From Chitinophaga sp. YR573 (GTDB lineage: Bacteria > Bacteroidota > Bacteroidia > Chitinophagales > Chitinophagaceae), in assembly GCF_900110995.1 (NCBI RefSeq), contig NZ_FOJF01000001.1:3117199-3181198 (forward strand): 64,000 nucleotides of DNA. Reading direction: 5' to 3'. Every line of letters starts with the position of its first letter. Positions within the stretch are counted from its first letter, which is position 1. Made by a program: the position numbers and the translations under genes. This document shows, in pieces, positions 19,801 to 26,611 of this stretch. Under the pieces are notes generated by a model. That model was not told where the DNA came from. It was given only the letters and a program-made list of their open reading frames with translations, and made no database searches.

Positions 19801-20205
19801 CTGTCAGTTAATTTCTTCTTCCGTTCAACATTAGGTAATCATATCTTCAATGCCACCCGTGCAGATTTGAACAGACCTTCTACTGCCCAGCTCAACAATC
19901 TGCTGGTATCTTCTGCGGATGAATCTGCAAAGGATGTCAATGCCTACAGGTATTCTACCCGCTTTATTGAGAAAGGAGATTATGTAAGACTGGATAATGC
20001 AACGGTTGCTTACACCTTTAAGAATCTTGCAAAGAACCTCCGTTCCCTGCGTGTATATGTAAGCGGTAATAACCTGTTCACTATTACAGGATACAAAGGC
20101 ATTGATCCTGAGGTAAACCTGGGCGGTTTAACCCCTGGTGTAGACTCAAATAATTTCTATCCTAAAACGCGCACTATCCTGGTAGGATTAAACGCTTCGT
20201 TTTAA
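16801..20205 (+). CDS. SusC/RagA TonB-dependent outer-membrane receptor
   Basis: A 1134-residue SusC-family transporter. After a long N-terminus and signal segment (MTVFLLTIAFLQVNATGYAQ) comes an STN signalling domain (about 60-125, LSLKDRPLEDVFREIRKKTGYTFFY). A carboxypeptidase-regulatory-like barrel follows (VTDDKGNPLPGVSVQVKGT...). Next is the plug (LSDVVVVGYGSQ, YVVDGVPGVDI, DVLKDAAATSIYGTRAANGVIMVTT), then a 22-strand barrel ending in an aromatic residue (VGLNASF). It imports oligosaccharides with the SusD lipoprotein, powered by TonB. The STN domain shows that it also signals to the FecR encoded upstream. The start at 16801 is the first ATG; starts at 16882 or 16909 would give a shorter signal peptide. 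Confidence 0.94.
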   Translation: MQLHDYVRATSLSWLLPTKIAARCKGAMMHRKILLVMKMTVFLLTIAFLQVNATGYAQKLSLSLKDRPLEDVFREIRKKTGYTFFYKLQMLEQAKKVSVSVENEDLHEVLDIIFKDQPLTYEMVNKTVVVKAKQPGSHSTMVAEPDVAPALTVVGKVTDDKGNPLPGVSVQVKGTTKGTQTSATGEYSLSGVADNAVLVFSFIGFQSQEITVGGRSNIAVSLLTSSLGLSDVVVVGYGSQSRRALTSAVTSIKSEDLNRTPSNDPAQLLQGKVPGLNVTSNGDPNKTATMVLRGASTLRTGAAQQPFYVVDGVPGVDITLIAPDDIASIDVLKDAAATSIYGTRAANGVIMVTTKRAKSGQSQLSYSGYVGFEKVSNKMKMMNASQLRDFVTKNNLAFDPIDDQGGNTDWQKEVERKTGVSHNHNIAVSGGSDKTLYSVSLNYFKKEGIIKGTQSERYNGRLFIEQKAFDDKLKLGFSLSNSVTNADNIPNLQVTDLTSAANSPENTNKGYLLENMVKYLPTVPVYQANGSLTENFKREKYFNPVGLQTNAFSKLQTKAMIANVTAQLELPFGFKYNVSLAWQNVQKTGGTYYNSYYTTNYNSLLPTGATNGLAYRTSFQNTNTIAETYLTYDKKLGAHSINALVGYSYQQDGNNDGFQSSNYNFPSDALGYYGISLGSSGTGYKVDWGNNYYTKLRLISDFARLNYNYAGKYFLQASVRRDGSSAFGKDHQWGYFPSVSAAWNVTSEEFMKGQHVVDELKLRGGYGITGNSLGFDPYVSKLQFGFAGNFYYNGSYVNAIGATQNANPDLRWEKTAMSNIGIDYTLLHGRITGTVDVYNKKTSDLIWNYPVATTQYPVGTLIANAGTMTNKGIEISINVTPVKTKDFSWVTSLNVAHNKNNIVSMSNSRFRLDSIALMQPDGGGQTNATLQLIKSGHPIGQFFTFKYAGKDANGVSQYYNSKGEVTSSVSTLTNLKDYYYAGDAQPKLLLGWNNTINYKQLSVNFFFRSTLGNHIFNATRADLNRPSTAQLNNLLVSSADESAKDVNAYRYSTRFIEKGDYVRLDNATVAYTFKNLAKNLRSLRVYVSGNNLFTITGYKGIDPEVNLGGLTPGVDSNNFYPKTRTILVGLNASF

Positions 20206-20224
20206 ATAAATAAAATTATTAGTT

Positions 20225-21829
20225 ATGAATAAGCTTCTTCAATATATATTATTCACATTTCTGACGGCAGGTGGTTTAAGTGCCTGTCATGATCTTGATG
20301 TGCCCGTGGAAAGTAAACTGAATCCTGAAAACTTTCCACTAACACAAGCACAGGCTATTCTGGCATCCGGTCCGGTGTATACAGCTTTTGCGAATGCCAA
20401 CCTGACCAGGGAATTCTGGTTCATGGAATCATTAAGTACCGATGAAAGCATATTACCTGCAAGAGGTGGTAACTGGCTTGATGGTAATAAGTATCAGCAG
20501 ATGCATCTGCATACCTGGAATGCTGATAATGGTAATGTGGGTGCCGGATGGACATTACTGACCTCTACTATCAGTACCTCTAACCTGGTACTGTCTATCC
20601 TTGCCGCTTCTTCAGTAACACCTGATCCGCAGATCGTCGGAGAAGTGAAGACTATGCGTGCACTGTCTTATTATTTTATGATGGATAATTATGGTAATAT
20701 TCCGGTGACTACTACTTTCGGAGATACCGCCCAACCTGCTACTACCAAACGTGCAGATGTATTTGCCTTCATTGAGAAAGAGGTGCTGGCTGCATTGCCG
20801 AGTCTCAGTACAACTGTAGGTACCAGTACGTACGGCAGGCCAACAAAGTATACTGCATTTGCATTACTGGCTAAAATGTACCTGAATGCAACAATATATA
20901 CCGGCACAGAACGTAATGCTGATGCCGTAAGAATGTGCGATAGTATTATCAGTTCCGGTAAGTTCGCTCTGGAAAGCAACTACAAAGCTATGTTTGCTAT
21001 CAATAATGGTCCCAATACCGGTGGCGGTAAGGAGTTCATCTTTGCAGTACCTAATACAAATGCAACAACGAGCAGTACCCAGACAACCGGACAGTTCTTT
21101 GCACGGTATTATCTTCACCGGGCAATGAAAGCCAAATACTCACTTCCTTATACACCAAGTGGTGCAGTGAGTATAATGCCGGAATTTTACAGTTACTTTA
21201 ATCAGACCGGCGATGTGCGTAATGATATCTTTTTAAAGGGCAAACAGTATGATTACCAGGGGAAGCCTATTGTGATCTCTACAACCAATATAGGTTATGA
21301 TGCCAGCTATGCCGGTGGTGATCCAACAGCAGCATATAACTACGAGTTAACTCTTACCCCGAATATCGTACTTACCGATGTCCTTAACTTTGATGCCGGT
21401 AATGATGAAAAGAGCTGGGCTGAAGGATATCGTTGTATTAAATTCTATCCGGACAGTACTTCTACTTCCCGTAACCAGGATAATGACTTTCCGATTTTCC
21501 GGTATGCAGATATCCTTCTCATGAAGGCGGAAGCTATTCTGCGTGGAGCCGCTGCGACCAATGGTCAAACAGCTCTTTCCCTTACCAATGATGTAAGAAC
21601 TATCCGTAATACGACCGCTTTAACCGCTGTAACGCTGGATGATCTGTATGCCGAAAGGACCCGTGAATTGGTATATGAAAGCTGGCACAGGAATGATATG
21701 ATCCGCTTTGGTAAGTTTGAAGGCTCATGGGGATATAAAACGGATGCAGATGTAAATCACCGCATCTATCCTATACCCACCTTTGCCCGGGCATTGAATC
21801 CTAAGCTGGATCAAAACCCCGGATATTAA
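20225..21829 (+). CDS. SusD/RagB surface glycan-binding lipoprotein
   Basis: A 534-residue SusD-family lipoprotein. The signal peptide ends in a lipobox (LSAC, Cys21). The TPR-like helical core includes MRALSYYFMMDNYGNIPVTT. The C-terminal SusD motifs are FPIFRYADILLMKAEAILRG, the repeated-helix region DDLYAERTRELVYESWHRNDMIRFG, and the closing IYPIPTFARALNPKLDQNPGY. It caps the SusC barrel at the cell surface and captures the glycan. It starts 19 bases after susC, in the same transcript. Confidence 0.94.
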   Translation: MNKLLQYILFTFLTAGGLSACHDLDVPVESKLNPENFPLTQAQAILASGPVYTAFANANLTREFWFMESLSTDESILPARGGNWLDGNKYQQMHLHTWNADNGNVGAGWTLLTSTISTSNLVLSILAASSVTPDPQIVGEVKTMRALSYYFMMDNYGNIPVTTTFGDTAQPATTKRADVFAFIEKEVLAALPSLSTTVGTSTYGRPTKYTAFALLAKMYLNATIYTGTERNADAVRMCDSIISSGKFALESNYKAMFAINNGPNTGGGKEFIFAVPNTNATTSSTQTTGQFFARYYLHRAMKAKYSLPYTPSGAVSIMPEFYSYFNQTGDVRNDIFLKGKQYDYQGKPIVISTTNIGYDASYAGGDPTAAYNYELTLTPNIVLTDVLNFDAGNDEKSWAEGYRCIKFYPDSTSTSRNQDNDFPIFRYADILLMKAEAILRGAAATNGQTALSLTNDVRTIRNTTALTAVTLDDLYAERTRELVYESWHRNDMIRFGKFEGSWGYKTDADVNHRIYPIPTFARALNPKLDQNPGY

Positions 21830-21874
21830 AATAGTTCATTTTGCATTTGTTTTTTTATATCTTTTCAGGGATTT

Positions 21875-21897
21875 GGGGCTGATATCTGGTCAGCCCC
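21875..21897 (+). other. Intercistronic hairpin between susD and the GH27 gene
   Basis: GGGGCTGA (21875-21882) pairs with TCAGCCCC (21890-21897). No T run follows on the plus strand, so it may stabilise the susCD message or reduce readthrough rather than end transcription. Confidence 0.4.
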
Positions 21898-21928
21898 ATC
21901 CTCGTTATGAATATAAAATAAATTAATC

Positions 21929-23281
21929 ATGAAGGTCTCTCGTTTCATTCTGTTACTGCTTTTTGTTTATAAAGTGTCTTTCGGACAAGAAATAGCTGCT
22001 ACACCTCCAATGGGCTGGAATAGTTACAACAGTTTTGGTGGTGCTGTACATGAAGATGAAGTAAAAGCGAATGCCGATTACATGGCTAAGTACCTCAAAC
22101 CATATGGCTGGCAATATATCATCGTAGATTATTGCTGGTATTATCCTCACCCACCCGGAGCAAAGGTATCTAACGCACCACAGTTCAGGCTGGAAGACGG
22201 AGCTTATGTTCCCTGGTGCAGTATGGATGAGTATGGAAGACTATTACCTGATCCGGGCAAATTCCCTTCCTCAAAAGATGGACAGGGATTCAAGCCTTTA
22301 GCAGATTATGTACATTCTCTCGGATTAAAATTCGGGATTCATATTATGAGAGGAATACCCCGTCAGGCAGTATGGGCGAACACAAAGATCTTAGGTACGG
22401 ATGCACATGCTGCTGACATTGCGGATCAGAATTCTATCTGTCCCTGGTTGAACCATATGTATGGATTAAAAGATGCAGAAGCGTATTATAAATCGCTGAT
22501 AACACTGTATGCCTCATGGGGCGTGGATTACATTAAGATGGATGATATGACCGCTGATGCGGAAGATCAGGTATATCACCAGAATGAAGCAGAAGCTATT
22601 CACAAAGCAATAAAAGAATCAGGCAGGCCTATCGTTCTCAGTCTTTCTCCTAAAAACCTGAAGAAAGAACTGCCCAGTATAAAAGAGAATTCAAATTTAT
22701 CCCGTATCTCAGGGGATTTCTGGGATAACTGGAAACAGTTAAAACAACAGTTTGATCATTGTGCAGAATGGATGGGCATAGGCGCTCCCGGCTATTGGCC
22801 GGATGCAGACATGCTGCAATTCGGGAAAGTCTCCAAACGCGGACCGGTATCAGAAGAAAGATTTTCAAGATTAACAGAAGATGAACAACGTACACACATG
22901 ACCTTATGGTGTATGTTTAATTCTCCTTTGATGATGGGAGGGAATATGCCGGAGAATACAGACTTTGTAAAACAGTTACTGACCAATAAAGATGTGCTGG
23001 ATGTTGATCAGCACAGTATTAACAGCCGGCAGTTATACCGTAAGGAAAACGCTGTTGTATGGGTTTCTCAGATGCCTGCTACAGGTGCCTGGAACATCGC
23101 ATTCTTTAACCTGGGAGATGAGCCACAGGAAATAGCTGTAGACTTTTCCGCACTGGGTATAAAAGGAAGCTGGCAGGTAAAAGACCTATGGCAACAAACA
23201 TCAGCAGGTGTTGCTAAAAATAGTTTTAAACAGAAGATCAATCCGCATGGAACAGCCTTGTTCCAGTTGAGTAAGAAATAA
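21929..23281 (+). CDS. GH27 glycosidase (alpha-galactosidase-like), secreted
   Basis: A 450-residue protein with a signal peptide (MKVSRFILLLLFVYKVSFGQ) and a GH27 catalytic barrel. Visible motifs are the opening ATPPMGWNSYNSFG, the nucleophile motif GVDYIKMDD (Asp205) and the acid/base region RISGDFWDNW (Asp263). A C-terminal beta-sandwich follows (AFFNLGDEPQEIAVDFSAL). GH27 enzymes are retaining; most are alpha-galactosidases or alpha-N-acetylgalactosaminidases, some are beta-L-arabinopyranosidases. The segment FGIHIMRGIPRQAVWAN replaces the usual FGIYSDAG-type strand, so the exact sugar is uncertain. It lies 99 bases after susD and 6 bases before the GH89 gene, so it is part of the same locus. 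Confidence 0.88.
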   Translation: MKVSRFILLLLFVYKVSFGQEIAATPPMGWNSYNSFGGAVHEDEVKANADYMAKYLKPYGWQYIIVDYCWYYPHPPGAKVSNAPQFRLEDGAYVPWCSMDEYGRLLPDPGKFPSSKDGQGFKPLADYVHSLGLKFGIHIMRGIPRQAVWANTKILGTDAHAADIADQNSICPWLNHMYGLKDAEAYYKSLITLYASWGVDYIKMDDMTADAEDQVYHQNEAEAIHKAIKESGRPIVLSLSPKNLKKELPSIKENSNLSRISGDFWDNWKQLKQQFDHCAEWMGIGAPGYWPDADMLQFGKVSKRGPVSEERFSRLTEDEQRTHMTLWCMFNSPLMMGGNMPENTDFVKQLLTNKDVLDVDQHSINSRQLYRKENAVVWVSQMPATGAWNIAFFNLGDEPQEIAVDFSALGIKGSWQVKDLWQQTSAGVAKNSFKQKINPHGTALFQLSKK

Positions 23282-23287
23282 AACATC

Positions 23288-25483
23288 ATGAAAATATGCA
23301 ATAAATTGTTACGCATGATCTGCGTAATGGTAATATCCATGCAGCTTCCTGCCGTTGCTCAGCTGAATAAAGAAGCTGCTTTAGCGCTGATAAAAAGAGT
23401 AGTGCCGCAACAGGCCGCAGCGTTTACAGTCGAGTCTTTACCGCAGAAAGATGTGTTTGAAATAGAAAGCAAACAAGGGAAAATAATTCTTCGCGGTAAT
23501 AACGGCGTATCAGTTGCTTCTGCTTTATATTATTACCTCACGGAATATGGTCATTGCCAGATCACCTGGAATGGCAGCAACCTGAAACTACCGGTTAAAC
23601 TACCTGTTGTTCCTCAGAAGATAAAAAAAGCAACACCTTACGAATATCGCTACTATCTCAACTACTGCACCTTCAACTACAGTATGAGCTGGTGGGACTG
23701 GGACCGTTGGCAAAAGGAAATTGACTGGATGGCATTGCATGGCATCAACATGCCGCTGGCCCTTACAGGAGAAGAATATACCTGGTACGAAGTATACAAA
23801 AACATGGGTTTTACAGATAAAGACCTGGAAGACTTCTTCTGCGGCCCTGCTTACTTCGGCTGGTTCTGGATGGGAAACCTGGATGGTTGGGGTGGTCCTT
23901 TACCTCTCAGCTGGATGAAAAGTCATAAGACCTTACAGGAAAAGATCGTAAAACAGGAGAGAGCATTAGGTATGCGTCCTGTACTCCCGGCTTTTACCGG
24001 CCATGTCCCTTCTGCCTTTAAAAAGAAATTCCCGAATGCAAAACTCAAAGCCACCAACTGGACCAACGGTTTTGCTGATACCTATATCCTGGATTCAGAG
24101 GATCCGCTGTTTGCACAGATAGGAAAGAAATTCCTGCAGACACAAACCCGTTTATTCGGGACAGATCATTTATACTCTGCTGATACCTTTAATGAAAACG
24201 AACCTCCTTCAGATGATTCGGCTTATCTCTCCCAGTTAAGCGCCAGGATTTATGAAGGCATGAGACAGGCGGATACAGCAGCTATCTGGGTGATGCAGGG
24301 ATGGTTATTTTACAGCGACCGTAAGTTCTGGAAAGCTCCTCAGATAGAAGCATTGTTAAAAGCCGTGCCGGATGATAAGATGATCCTGCTGGACCTGGCC
24401 GCAGAAATAGAACCTGTCTGGAAAAGGACGGAAGCCTTCTACGGCAAGCCCTGGATCTGGAATATGCTGAACAACTTCGGTGGTAATGTAAATTTATTCG
24501 GCCGTATGGATGGCGTAGCTGCCGGTCCTGCACTGGCGTTACATGATACTGCCTCTAAACGCTTATCCGGCATAGGGCTTACTATGGAAGCCATTGAGCA
24601 GAACCCTGTCATCTATGAATTAACCATGCAGCATACCTGGCAAACAGAACCTGTACAGTTAGATGAATGGCTGCCTAAATATATACAGAACCGCTACGGC
24701 ACACAAAACGATAGTCTGTTAAAAGCATGGCAGATACTAAGGCACACTGTTTACAACGGTAAACTGATCAGAGATGGAGCAGAATCTATTATCACCGGCC
24801 GCCCTACTTTTGACTCAACTACTAAATGGACAAGGACATTACTCAATTATCCGCCTAAAGAATTACTCCCGGCCTGGGATTTGTTTATCAGATCAGCTGA
24901 TATAAAAACCGACGGCTTCACTTATGATCTTGTAGACATTACCCGTCAGGTAATGGCAAACTACGCATTGCCTTTACAGCAGAAATGGATCAAAGCCTAC
25001 AAAGCAAAGGACAGTGTTGCTTTCAGGAAAACAAGTACCGCATTTTTAACATTGATAGAAGATCTGGACAGACTGCTGGCTACAAAGAAGGACTTTATGC
25101 TGGGGCCATGGTTAGCGGATGCAAGAAAATGGGGAACTACTCCAAAGGAGAAAGCGCTATACGAACGTAATGCCCGTGACCTCATCACCCTCTGGGGAGA
25201 TGCAGAAAGCCCTTTACACGAATACTCTAACCGGCAATGGAACGGCTTATTAAATGACTTCTATAAAGCACGCTGGCAACAGTTTTTCACCCTGCTCAAT
25301 AAATCTCTTGTAACAAACACAGCCCCAGATCTGAATACATTCGAAAAAACAATCAGTCAATGGGAATGGAAATGGGTAAATCAACAAAAGGTTTTCCCTG
25401 TAACAGCATCTGGTAATCCTGTCTCAGTATCAAAAGAGATGTACAACAAATATCACAGGCTAATTGAATCCGCATATGAATAA
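23288..25483 (+). CDS. GH89 alpha-N-acetylglucosaminidase, secreted
   Basis: A 731-residue enzyme of the NAGLU family. A signal peptide (about 1-24) leads into a small N-terminal domain (ALALIKRVVPQQAAAF...GNNGVSVASALYYYLTEYGHCQITW). The catalytic barrel follows (TPYEYRYYLNYCTFNYSMSWW, DWDRWQKEIDWMALHGINMPLALTG). The likely catalytic acids are Glu303 in TFNENEPP and Glu434 in GLTMEAIEQNPVIYEL, matching the known motifs of this family. A C-terminal all-helical domain completes it. It removes terminal alpha-linked GlcNAc, as found on mucin O-glycans and heparan-type chains. With the GH27 gene 6 bases upstream, it suggests a locus that trims alpha-capped glycans. Confidence 0.92.
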   Translation: MKICNKLLRMICVMVISMQLPAVAQLNKEAALALIKRVVPQQAAAFTVESLPQKDVFEIESKQGKIILRGNNGVSVASALYYYLTEYGHCQITWNGSNLKLPVKLPVVPQKIKKATPYEYRYYLNYCTFNYSMSWWDWDRWQKEIDWMALHGINMPLALTGEEYTWYEVYKNMGFTDKDLEDFFCGPAYFGWFWMGNLDGWGGPLPLSWMKSHKTLQEKIVKQERALGMRPVLPAFTGHVPSAFKKKFPNAKLKATNWTNGFADTYILDSEDPLFAQIGKKFLQTQTRLFGTDHLYSADTFNENEPPSDDSAYLSQLSARIYEGMRQADTAAIWVMQGWLFYSDRKFWKAPQIEALLKAVPDDKMILLDLAAEIEPVWKRTEAFYGKPWIWNMLNNFGGNVNLFGRMDGVAAGPALALHDTASKRLSGIGLTMEAIEQNPVIYELTMQHTWQTEPVQLDEWLPKYIQNRYGTQNDSLLKAWQILRHTVYNGKLIRDGAESIITGRPTFDSTTKWTRTLLNYPPKELLPAWDLFIRSADIKTDGFTYDLVDITRQVMANYALPLQQKWIKAYKAKDSVAFRKTSTAFLTLIEDLDRLLATKKDFMLGPWLADARKWGTTPKEKALYERNARDLITLWGDAESPLHEYSNRQWNGLLNDFYKARWQQFFTLLNKSLVTNTAPDLNTFEKTISQWEWKWVNQQKVFPVTASGNPVSVSKEMYNKYHRLIESAYE

Positions 25484-25554
25484 TTGTTGTATTGACACAG
25501 AAATAAATTATTCCTGAAAGTAATGAACTTCAGAATAACTACAGGATTGCCCGT

Positions 25555-25562
25555 TAATTTTG
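25555..25562 (+). promoter_or_regulatory. -7 element immediately before the beta-propeller gene
   Basis: TAATTTTG matches TAnnTTTG and ends 4 bases before the ATG at 25567. A start 5-7 bases downstream would give a leaderless mRNA. No good -33 element is present (closest is TTC at 25529-25531). Confidence 0.3.
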
Positions 25563-25566
25563 CCAC

Positions 25567-26556
25567 ATGAAACCGATAACATTCCTGGCAATCATACTGC
25601 TCACAGGTTTTTGGGGTTATGCACAGCAACCCTATCATTTGGTAGAAAAGATCAACTTACCCGGAGACGGCAAGTGGGATTACCTGATGATGGATGATGA
25701 CAATAACCGGCTGTTCGTCTCTCATGCAGACAGGGTACATGTGGTATCACTCACAACCGGTAAGCCGCTGGCGGAAATCGGTAACTTAAGTGGGGTACAT
25801 GGCATTGCACTGGTTAAGGAAGAGAACAAAGGATATATCTCTAACGGTACAACGAACTCAGTGACCGTTTTTGATTATACAACCTTTAAAGTCCTCAAAA
25901 CGATTCCTCTCAGCGGTAAAAAGCCAGACTGTATCATGTATGATAAATTCTCCAATAAGGTATACGCCTTCTGTGGGAACAGTCAGAATGCAGTTGTTAT
26001 TGACGTAAAGACAGATACTGAAACCAGTACTATTCAACTGGGAGGAAGTCCGGAGTTTGCAGTTTCCGATGGAAAAGGACTGATATATAATAACCTGGAA
26101 GATAAAAACGAAGTAGTTGTGATTGATACCAAAGCAGGTAAGGTAATCAGGCGTTATGCTTTAAAGAAAGGAGAAGCGCCTACCGGTATTGCAATGGATA
26201 AGACTAACAACAGGTTATTCACTGTTTGCAGTGATACTAAAAACCTGCTGGTATTAGATGCCGCAGATGGAAAGATCGTTGCTGAATTGCCTATCGGTGG
26301 AAGGGTAGATGCTGTTGTTTATGATAAGGCACAACAACTGATTGTTACTTCCAACGGAGAAGGGAATGCCACTTTTATCCATCAGAAAGATGCAGATCAT
26401 TACGAAGTAATACAAACTTTACAAACACATCCGGGGTTAAGAACATTGGTGTATAGTAAAGCATCTCATAACATTTTTATCAGCGGAGCTGAATTACAGG
26501 ACAAACAAATTAAACCGGGCACTTTTGGCGTGTATGTATACGGGCCTGGAAAGTAA
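25567..26556 (+). CDS. Secreted YncE-like beta-propeller protein
   Basis: A 329-residue protein with a signal peptide (MKPITFLAIILLTGFWGYAQ) followed by a seven-bladed propeller of the YVTN/YncE type. Repeated units of the form NRLFVSHADRVHVVSLTTGK, KGYISNGTTNSVTVFDYTT and NKVYAFCGNSQNAVVIDVKT recur about every 42 residues. No catalytic residues stand out. These proteins are periplasmic or surface-exposed; some bind DNA or other ligands, but most are uncharacterised. It lies 83 bases after the GH89 gene, may have its own promoter, and ends at a shared terminator. Its link to glycan use is positional only. Confidence 0.8.
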   Translation: MKPITFLAIILLTGFWGYAQQPYHLVEKINLPGDGKWDYLMMDDDNNRLFVSHADRVHVVSLTTGKPLAEIGNLSGVHGIALVKEENKGYISNGTTNSVTVFDYTTFKVLKTIPLSGKKPDCIMYDKFSNKVYAFCGNSQNAVVIDVKTDTETSTIQLGGSPEFAVSDGKGLIYNNLEDKNEVVVIDTKAGKVIRRYALKKGEAPTGIAMDKTNNRLFTVCSDTKNLLVLDAADGKIVAELPIGGRVDAVVYDKAQQLIVTSNGEGNATFIHQKDADHYEVIQTLQTHPGLRTLVYSKASHNIFISGAELQDKQIKPGTFGVYVYGPGK

Positions 26557-26580
26557 ACATATTATATCCTATGAATAAAT

Positions 26581-26611
26581 GGGCTGTCTTATATTTTGAG
26601 ACAGTCCTTTC
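26581..26611. terminator. Terminator between convergent genes
   Basis: GGGCTGTCT (26581-26589) pairs with AGACAGTCC (26599-26607), with one G-T pair, followed by TTTCC. It serves the propeller gene on the plus strand and possibly the M48-like gene on the minus strand. Confidence 0.6.
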
